Part shown: positions 58,423 to 64,000 of the stretch, piece by piece
Numbering within the stretch: position 1 is the stretch's first letter
Layout of the letters: each line of letters starts with the position of its first letter
Assembly (NCBI GenBank): GCA_016716505.1
Contig: JADJWF010000002.1
Coordinates: 1-64,000 of the forward strand
Direction: 5' to 3'
DNA from: Verrucomicrobiota bacterium
GTDB lineage: Bacteria > Verrucomicrobiota > Verrucomicrobiia > Limisphaerales > J093
Length of the DNA stretch: 64,000 nt
Notes under the pieces: generated by a model
Told to the model about the DNA's origin: nothing
Databases searched by the model: none
Seen by the model: the letters and a program-made list of their open reading frames with translations, nothing else
Program-made: the position numbers and the translations under genes

Positions 58423-59016
58423 GTGCTACTGACCACTGCCAACAAGATCACCATTGCCCGCATCCTCCTGGTGCCGCTGTTCGTGCTTTCCTTGATCGAA
58501 TACACGGCGTCGGGGCGCGACGTGTTTCGCTGGCTGGCGGTGATCCTGTTCTTCGTGGCCGCCGTGGGCGACGGCGTGGACGGCTGGGTGGCGCGACGCT
58601 TCAACCAGCGCACTGAAATGGGCGCGTTGCTGGATCCCCTCGCCGACAAGCTCCTGCTGGTGCTCGGCCTGGTGGTGCTGAGCCTCGACAACGGGGCCCG
58701 CCTCGATCGGGTGCCGCTCTGGCTGACCATCACCGTGCTCGCGCGGGACGTCATGTTGCTCGTGCTGTTGGTGCTGGTGAACTACCTCGTCGGCAAGGGC
58801 ACCGTGCGGCCCCATCTGATTGGCAAGCTGGCCACGGTCCTCCAAATGACCTGCGTGCTGTGGGCACTGCTGCGGCTGGATGCCGGGGCTTTGTTTTGGT
58901 GGGCCGCCGCCGCCACCGTCTGCACCGCCGTATCAGGCCTGATCTACTTGGGCGACGGGATTGCCATGCTTCGCCAACCAAAATCGAAACCGTCCGCCGA
59001 TCAGGCGGCGCCGTGA
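58423..59016 (+). CDS. pgsA: CDP-diacylglycerol-glycerol-3-phosphate 3-phosphatidyltransferase
   Basis: First step to phosphatidylglycerol in the inner membrane. 197 residues from GTG 58423, several transmembrane helices, and the CDP-alcohol phosphotransferase motif intact: DGVDGWVARRFNQRTEMGAL followed by LDPLADK, with all three catalytic Asp. Starts LTTANKITIARILLVPLFV, as in the family. Whether glycerol-phosphate is the acceptor is inferred from this N-terminal sequence. Confidence 0.87.
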   Translation: MLLTTANKITIARILLVPLFVLSLIEYTASGRDVFRWLAVILFFVAAVGDGVDGWVARRFNQRTEMGALLDPLADKLLLVLGLVVLSLDNGARLDRVPLWLTITVLARDVMLLVLLVLVNYLVGKGTVRPHLIGKLATVLQMTCVLWALLRLDAGALFWWAAAATVCTAVSGLIYLGDGIAMLRQPKSKPSADQAAP

Positions 59017-59056
59017 GACGGATTGCGCCGGGCGCGAATGCTGCCACGTTGGCGGC

Positions 59057-59545
59057 ATGGCGAAATTCGAACTCACGTTGAAGGTCGGAGATCCGGCGCC
59101 GGATTTCACCGCGCCCACCCAGACCGGCGAAACGGTCACGTTGTCAGCCCTGCGCGGCCAATGGGTGGTCTTGTACTTCTATCCCAAGGACAACACTCCC
59201 GGTTGCACGGTGGAGGCGTGCGGGTTCCGGGACGCCTGGGAAACGCTGCGCAGCAGGGGCGTCGCGGTCCTGGGGGTGAGCACCGACTCGGTGAAGTCCC
59301 ACGAGCGATTTGCGCGCCTGTTCAAGCTGCCCTTCACCCTGGTTGCCGATCCCGACAAGACGGTGGTCAAGGCCTACGGCGTGTACGCGGAGAAGTCGTT
59401 CATGGGCCGGATTGGCCTGGGGACGCATCGGGTGACGTTCTTGATCGCGCCCGACGGCCGCATCGCGGAGATCTGGCCGAAGGTCAAGACGGCCGGCCAC
59501 GCCGCCGAAGTGCTGGCCGCGATTGAGCGGTTGAACTCGAAGTAA
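59057..59545 (+). CDS. bcp: Thioredoxin-dependent peroxiredoxin (BCP/PrxQ)
   Basis: 162 residues. Reduces hydroperoxides in the cytosol. Peroxidatic Cys in NTPGCTVEACGFRD with the resolving Cys five residues later, the PrxQ arrangement. VVLYFYPKDN and VLGVSTDSVKSHERF are also conserved. Start ATG 59057 (MAKFELTLKVGDPAPDF). Confidence 0.93.
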   Translation: MAKFELTLKVGDPAPDFTAPTQTGETVTLSALRGQWVVLYFYPKDNTPGCTVEACGFRDAWETLRSRGVAVLGVSTDSVKSHERFARLFKLPFTLVADPDKTVVKAYGVYAEKSFMGRIGLGTHRVTFLIAPDGRIAEIWPKVKTAGHAAEVLAAIERLNSK

Positions 59546-59566
59546 GGGCCCGGAAGGCACCCCCGC

Positions 59567-60418
59567 TTAAATCACGAACGCCTCGCCGTCCCGCGCAAAC
59601 GAGCACGGTATCCCGCCGAGGTTGGCAAACGCGAGGTCGCGGAGGGTGGCTTGGCTGGACCACTGTGCCCGGCCCAAGTGGATGAAAATCACACGCTTGA
59701 TCGGCTTGCCGCGCAGGTATTCGAAGAGCCGCCGCGGCTCCAAATGGGCCAGCTCGCAGACCAGGGCCTCAACCGGCGCGCGGAGGAGAACATCCAGGTC
59801 TTCCACCGCGCCGATGTCGGCTGAGTGGGCAACGCGCCGACCGCCGACCTCGAAGAGAAAGCTGAACGACTCGAACGGCTGCGGATATTTCGCCTGAAAC
59901 TGGGCGCGCAACCGATCCAGATGAGTGTTGCGGTAAGCGGTCACGCGCGCGTTACCGCAAGTAAAGGCCACCCCCGCCTTCAGCGGCTGATAGGTGATCG
60001 GGAATTGGAGCAACTCGTCGAAGATGTAGCCGGTCCGCAGCAGCGTCTTCACCGGCTCGATGCCCTCGGCGGGCATGTACACATTCAACGGCTTCCGCCG
60101 GGGTTCCAGCCACAGCCCTTGAATCAGCATGAAGTATCCGCCCAGGTGGTCGAGGTGCAGGTGCGACAAGAGCAGGTCATCCACCGCGTCGGCAGGAATC
60201 CCGGCGGCTTTCAGCGAGCGGCTGACCGGTTCGCCGCAATCCACCAGCAGATTGCGGGTGCCCAGCCGATAGACAAACGACGAGTGATTGCGATCCAGCG
60301 ACGCCCAGCCGTCACCGATGCCGAGGCACTTGAGCTGGATGGGTTCGATCGGCACTTGGGGCCTCGCCGGCACGGGGGTGGCGGGCCGCGGAGCAGAAAC
60401 GGACTTCTTCTTGGTCAT
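59567..60418 (-). CDS. MBL-fold hydrolase, ribonuclease Z-like
   Basis: 283 residues from ATG 60418. Metal motif SHLHLDHLGGYFML near residue 85, HSADIG in the middle and HLEPRRLFEYL later. Preceded by FVYRLGTRNLLVDCGEP, typical of RNase Z-like and related MBL proteins. The tRNA-binding exosite is not recognisable, so a different substrate is possible. Its start overlaps the stop of the isoaspartate methyltransferase by four bases, so the two are coupled. The first 25 residues are Pro/Ala/Lys-rich. Confidence 0.82.
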   Translation of the reverse strand: MTKKKSVSAPRPATPVPARPQVPIEPIQLKCLGIGDGWASLDRNHSSFVYRLGTRNLLVDCGEPVSRSLKAAGIPADAVDDLLLSHLHLDHLGGYFMLIQGLWLEPRRKPLNVYMPAEGIEPVKTLLRTGYIFDELLQFPITYQPLKAGVAFTCGNARVTAYRNTHLDRLRAQFQAKYPQPFESFSFLFEVGGRRVAHSADIGAVEDLDVLLRAPVEALVCELAHLEPRRLFEYLRGKPIKRVIFIHLGRAQWSSQATLRDLAFANLGGIPCSFARDGEAFVI

Positions 60419-61161
60419 GGGGACGAGCCGGTCACGCCGGGACCGGTCATGGGAACGAACCGCACCGGCAACACGGCTTGCCGTTGCAGCCGGCCCTCTT
60501 GCTTTCGGAGGAGAATCAACTGCTGGTCGCCGGCGGGACCAACCGGGATGATCATACGACCACCCTCCTTCAACTGCTCGACCAGCGGGGCGGGCACGCG
60601 CTCCGGTGCGCACGTCACGATGATCGCGTCAAACGGCGCGGCTTCCGGCCAGCCCAGGTAACCGTCACCGTGCCGCACCTTGACATTGTGGTAGCCGAGG
60701 CGGCGCAGGTCCCGCTCCGCCCGGATGGCCAGCGGTTCCACGATTTCGATCGTGTACACCTCGGCGACCAATTCGGCGAGTACCGCGGCCTGATAGCCCG
60801 AGCCGGTGCCAACCTCCAGAACCCTGTCGGTCGGTTTCGGAGCCAGTTGCTCGGTCATGAAGGCGACGATGTACGGCTGCGAAATCGTCTGCCCGTAGCC
60901 GATCGGGAGGGGGAAGTCGCCGTAGGCGTCGCGCCGGCTTGCTGCAGGAACCAACTCGTGGCGCGGCACCTTGGCCATGGCCGCCAGGACCCGCTCGTCC
61001 CGAATGCCCCGGGAGGGCGCGGCAAGCTGCTGGGCCACCATGCGCTGCCGCGCCTCGGCGAAGCCGTCCTGGGTTGTTTTTTGGTTCGGATGGTCGGAAC
61101 GCACACCGCAACCCAGCAAAGGCAGGCACAGCCACACACACCAAGGGGATGCCTTTGCCAT
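60415..61161 (-). CDS. pcm: Protein-L-isoaspartate O-methyltransferase, predicted lipoprotein
   Basis: Repairs isoaspartyl residues in aged proteins. 248 residues. Catalytic core: PIGYGQTISQPYIVAFMTEQ, SAM loop LEVGTGSGYQAAVLAEL and the C-terminal GGRMIIPVG. Unusually, the N-terminus is a signal peptide with a lipobox (WLCLPLLGC, Cys 18), so the enzyme should be exported and membrane-anchored, where SAM is not expected. Upstream of the coupled MBL gene. Confidence 0.85.
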   Translation of the reverse strand: MAKASPWCVWLCLPLLGCGVRSDHPNQKTTQDGFAEARQRMVAQQLAAPSRGIRDERVLAAMAKVPRHELVPAASRRDAYGDFPLPIGYGQTISQPYIVAFMTEQLAPKPTDRVLEVGTGSGYQAAVLAELVAEVYTIEIVEPLAIRAERDLRRLGYHNVKVRHGDGYLGWPEAAPFDAIIVTCAPERVPAPLVEQLKEGGRMIIPVGPAGDQQLILLRKQEGRLQRQAVLPVRFVPMTGPGVTGSSP

Positions 61162-61191
61162 GCGGCCAGCTTAACCTGCCGGCCGTTGCGT

Positions 61192-62520
61192 TCAAGGCTT
61201 TTGGGGACGGCGGTCCTGAAGCAACCGCCACGCCCCGGCTTGAGCGGCGGCGTACACCGTGCGGACGGCGACCCCCTCCGCGTCCGCGAGCCGGCGGCAG
61301 TTCTCGAATTCAGGCATCGCCTGAACGATCTCGCCGTCCAACCAACCGACCTTCACCGCCACCGTGCCGAAGGGCGTGCTGACGGACCACAACTCGCGTC
61401 GCAACTTGCGTCGCTCGCAGGCAGAGCGCCGAACGCCAAACGCGCTCGTGTGCCGCAGCAGAAGTGCGGTCAACGAGTCCGCATCGGCCACCCGCGCGAG
61501 CACGGACAGCAGCACTCCAGGCCGTCCCTTCTTCATCAGCACGGGCGCGCAGGCCGCGTCCAGCGCGCCCGCCGCCATCACCTGCTCCAACACGGGAGCG
61601 AGCAATTCCGGCGTGGAATCGTCGAGGTTGGTTTCCAGCACGATCACCGTATCCGTTTCCCAGTCGTGCGCGGAGTCACCAGCCCCCTCTGCCACGCCGA
61701 GAATGGCTCGCAAGACATTCGGGCGCGTCCGGTTCTCCCGCCCGCCGATGCCGTAGCCGATGCGCTCGGGACGCAGCCCGCGCAGGGGACCAAAGTCCTC
61801 GACGAATTCCGCCAGCAGCGCGGCCCCGGTGGGCGTGACGAGTTCATTCGGCTCGTCGCACTGCGACACGGCGACGCCCCGCGCGCCCAAGATCTCGAGC
61901 GTTGCCGGGGTGGGTACTGGAAACCGCCCATGCGCGCACCGAACCCAGCCGCTGCCGTCCACCACCGGCGAGGCCAGCACGCGGGGCCGGCCGAGCAGAT
62001 CGAGGGCCGCGCAGGCACCCACGATGTCCACGATCGAGTCCACGGCACCCACTTCGTGGAAATGCACCGCTTCGGGCGGCTGCCCGTGGATCTTTCCTTC
62101 GGCCGCCGCAATCCGCGCGAACACGCCGATCGCCTTTTCCTTCACCCAGTCCGCGAGGGCACTCCCGGCGATCCATTGCCGGATGGTGGCGAAGTCACGG
62201 TGTTCGGCGTGGTGGTGGCCCTCCGCTCCATGCGCGTGCTCGTGTGAGTGGTGACCGCCGCCGTGGCCTTCGTGGGCGGGTGCCGGGGCGGAGTCGGTCT
62301 CCGGGTGGTCATGTGAATGATCGGTCTCCAAGTGGACATCGAACCGGGTGCCCACGATGCCGCTGCGGGACTCCCGGCCCACGTGCAGGTGATAACCGGT
62401 GACACCCAGGCCGCGGAGCGCGCTTTCGAGCTCATGGCGGTTCACCCCAAGATCCAGCATGGCGCCGAGGAACATGTCGCCGCTGATGCCGCTGACCAGG
62501 TCGAGATAGAGGGTTTTCAC
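61192..62520 (-). CDS. larC: Nickel-pincer cofactor biosynthesis protein LarC
   Basis: CTP-dependent metallochelatase that inserts nickel into the pyridinium dithiocarboxylate precursor. 442 residues from GTG 62520 (MKTLYLDLVSGISGDMFLGA). A His/Asp/Glu-rich stretch (residues about 68-108, with HSHDHPETD and HHSHEHAHG) is the expected metal-binding linker. HFHEVGAVDSIVDIVGA and VLETNLDDSTPELL are conserved. The two LarC parts are one uninterrupted frame, with no programmed frameshift as in lactobacilli. Overlaps larB by four bases (GTGA). Confidence 0.93.
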   Translation of the reverse strand: MKTLYLDLVSGISGDMFLGAMLDLGVNRHELESALRGLGVTGYHLHVGRESRSGIVGTRFDVHLETDHSHDHPETDSAPAPAHEGHGGGHHSHEHAHGAEGHHHAEHRDFATIRQWIAGSALADWVKEKAIGVFARIAAAEGKIHGQPPEAVHFHEVGAVDSIVDIVGACAALDLLGRPRVLASPVVDGSGWVRCAHGRFPVPTPATLEILGARGVAVSQCDEPNELVTPTGAALLAEFVEDFGPLRGLRPERIGYGIGGRENRTRPNVLRAILGVAEGAGDSAHDWETDTVIVLETNLDDSTPELLAPVLEQVMAAGALDAACAPVLMKKGRPGVLLSVLARVADADSLTALLLRHTSAFGVRRSACERRKLRRELWSVSTPFGTVAVKVGWLDGEIVQAMPEFENCRRLADAEGVAVRTVYAAAQAGAWRLLQDRRPQKP

Positions 62521-63278
62521 GTGGCTTCGCCTGCAAGCGCGTTGATCTGACTGGCCGCGTAACCAGCGCCAAATCCGTTGTCTATGTTGACCACGGTGAC
62601 ACCGCTGCCACAACTGTTGAGCATCCCCAACAGAGCCGCCACGCCGCCAAAGCTGGCACCATACCCGACGCTGGTGGGCACCGCGATGACCGGCCGTGCC
62701 ACGAGTCCGGCCACGACGCTGGGCAGAGCCCCCTCCATGCCGGCGACCACCACCAGCACATTCGCCCGCTGAACCAACTCCAGCCGGCCGAGCAGCCGGT
62801 GCAGCCCGGCCACGCCCACATCGAAGAGGCGTTCCACCCGGTTGCCCATGAAGTCGGCGGTGACAGCAGCCTCCTCAGCCACGGGCAAATCACTGGTGCC
62901 GGCACAAAGAACCGCGATCGTGCCCGGGCGCTTGGGCAGCGGCCGCCGCTCAAGGGTGATGCAACGGGCGGCTTCGTGGTGTTGCGCCCGCGGAAACCGT
63001 CGGCGCACCGCCCGGGCGTGAGCGGCCGTGACGCGGGTGATGAGCACCCGACCGTCGTTCCGCCACAGCCGGGCGGCGATCTGCACCACCTGCGCCGGCG
63101 TTTTGCCCGCACCAAAGATGACCTCCGGAAAGCCCTGCCGGAGGCCACGATGGGTGTCCACTGTCGCGAAGCCCAGCTCGGCAACCGGCGCCGCCCGGAA
63201 CGCCGCCAGCACCTCGTCACGGGAGGCTTGGCCCGCGCGAAAGCGTTCCAAGAGGGCGATGGCTTCGGTGGCGGTCAC
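62517..63278 (-). CDS. larB: Nickel-pincer cofactor biosynthesis protein LarB
   Basis: Carboxylates nicotinic acid adenine dinucleotide and cleaves it, the first step of the cofactor. 253 residues from GTG 63278; an in-frame ATG at 63347 is an alternative. C-terminal PurE-like domain with VPTSVGYGASFGGVAALLGML and VNIDNGFGAG. The N-terminus holds DTHRGLRQGFPEVIFG. LarE and LarA are not in the window. Confidence 0.92.
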   Translation of the reverse strand: MTATEAIALLERFRAGQASRDEVLAAFRAAPVAELGFATVDTHRGLRQGFPEVIFGAGKTPAQVVQIAARLWRNDGRVLITRVTAAHARAVRRRFPRAQHHEAARCITLERRPLPKRPGTIAVLCAGTSDLPVAEEAAVTADFMGNRVERLFDVGVAGLHRLLGRLELVQRANVLVVVAGMEGALPSVVAGLVARPVIAVPTSVGYGASFGGVAALLGMLNSCGSGVTVVNIDNGFGAGYAASQINALAGEAT

Positions 63279-63301
63279 GGTGGTTCGGTTAGCTGGGCAA
63301 C

Positions 63302-64000
63302 TCAGCCCTTCACCGGTTCGATCTTTTTCATCTGCTCCTGAAGCCACCGGGCCTGGGTGGGGAACAGGCGGGAACGATCTACCTGCCGGAGGACGACACG
63401 GGCGAGGTCGGGCCGGTCGCGGAGCAGGAGAAGTTCGAAGCGGGCCAGCGCGTAGGAGTGCGCCTCGTCCGGGCTCATCGGCCGGTCGGCCAGCGACGCC
63501 AGGAGCTCGCCGGCCTCCTCCAGCCGGCGGTTGTAGATCAACGCGAAGGCGTGGTTGATCTGCACCCCAAGCGAGTCGGGGAACTGGGCTCGCAGCAACA
63601 TGCTCAACCGGATGGCTTCTTCAGGCTGTTGCCGCGTGACCAGCAACGTCGCCGTCCGGCGGCCGGCCCAGACGGCCTGTTGCGGATTCGCGGCAAAGGC
63701 CGCCTCCACCGTCACCAGCATGAGCCCCTCATCCTTGAGCGCCCAGGCGGTTTCAAAACTCGCCTCCCAATAGGCGTTGCGAAGCGATTCGGACGGCGTG
63801 ACTTTCGCGAGCACCTCCCGGGCTTCATTGGGAAACCCGGCCTTGGCCATGTTCAGCGCCGCCGCAATGGCCTGCCAATCATAACCGAAAGACTTGGTGG
63901 ACGCGCGGATGAACAGCGCCTCGGCCTGATTGGTGACACCCCGTTTGAGAAATGACCAGCCCTCCAGATAGTCTATGAACCCTTCCTGCTCCTCGCGCAG
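63302..64000 (-). CDS. TPR-like protein, partial at right edge
   Basis: 233 codons, open from the window edge at 64000 to the stop at 63302; the true start lies beyond. Helical repeats of the TPR/HAT kind (WEASFETAWALKDEGLMLVT, EEAIRLSMLLRAQFPDSLG, LEEAGELLASLADRP). Ends 23 bases before the larB start. Function unknown. Confidence 0.7.
   Translation of the reverse strand: MREEQEGFIDYLEGWSFLKRGVTNQAEALFIRASTKSFGYDWQAIAAALNMAKAGFPNEAREVLAKVTPSESLRNAYWEASFETAWALKDEGLMLVTVEAAFAANPQQAVWAGRRTATLLVTRQQPEEAIRLSMLLRAQFPDSLGVQINHAFALIYNRRLEEAGELLASLADRPMSPDEAHSYALARFELLLLRDRPDLARVVLRQVDRSRLFPTQARWLQEQMKKIEPVKG

Noticed and set aside
61192..62520. Programmed frameshift in larC
   Set aside because: The reading frame is continuous over both LarC parts, so no shift is needed.

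Overview
The window is GC-rich chromosomal DNA from a member of the Verrucomicrobiota, probably near the Pedosphaera/Limisphaerales group. The best evidence is the 16S gene, which carries an exact match to the EUB338-III probe site (31746-31763) used for this phylum. Gene content agrees: a secreted sulfatase, a GH27 alpha-galactosidase with an NPCBM domain, a prepilin-like protein, two Gfo/Idh/MocA oxidoreductases, LamG-type repeat proteins and many TPR proteins.

Layout. 0-2.2 kb: a broken phage tape-measure fragment touching a POT-family peptide transporter that carries two compensating frameshifts. 2.8-15 kb: NAD biosynthesis (nadB), a GH13 glycosidase, an ACT-domain protein, sulfatase, alpha-galactosidase, a prepilin-like protein, a Tat-type oxidoreductase, a flavodoxin-like reductase and a PIG-L deacetylase. 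15-19.6 kb: recN, a Xer recombinase and murJ. 19.8-23.5 kb: a five-gene ECF nickel/cobalt uptake operon (M, L, Q, O, K) with a NikR-like operator in front. 23.7-26.1 kb: a Ser/Thr kinase, a TauE/SafE permease and a small lipoprotein.

26.5-34.5 kb: one complete rRNA operon on the minus strand (16S, tRNA-Ala, tRNA-Ile, 23S, 5S), with its promoter, boxA-like sites and processing stems. Decayed DNA lies on both sides: transposase remnants of two different types and a TPR pseudogene with six in-frame stops. 34.5-37 kb: rplU, rpmA, a strong terminator, obg and a DUF456 protein. 37-50.7 kb: a secreted protein built from three 711-bp LamG repeats, an MnmC-like methyltransferase, an oxidoreductase, a di-heme oxidoreductase, a DUF4159 protein, an esterase and a split MacAB-type efflux system. 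50.8-57.1 kb: an MBL hydrolase, glycyl-tRNA synthetase, a DUF2127 protein and an isolated nuoBCDE block, in which nuoB carries one frameshift. 57.3-64 kb: a 5'-truncated TPR protein, pgsA, bcp, an MBL hydrolase overlapping a lipoprotein isoaspartate methyltransferase, larB-larC for the nickel-pincer cofactor, and a TPR protein running off the edge.

The clearest functional theme is nickel: a probably NikR-controlled importer at 20 kb and LarB/LarC at 62 kb. No CRISPR array, restriction system, toxin-antitoxin pair or complete mobile element was seen. Several apparent frameshifts in otherwise well-conserved genes (POT transporter, nuoB) may be sequence errors and should be checked against reads.
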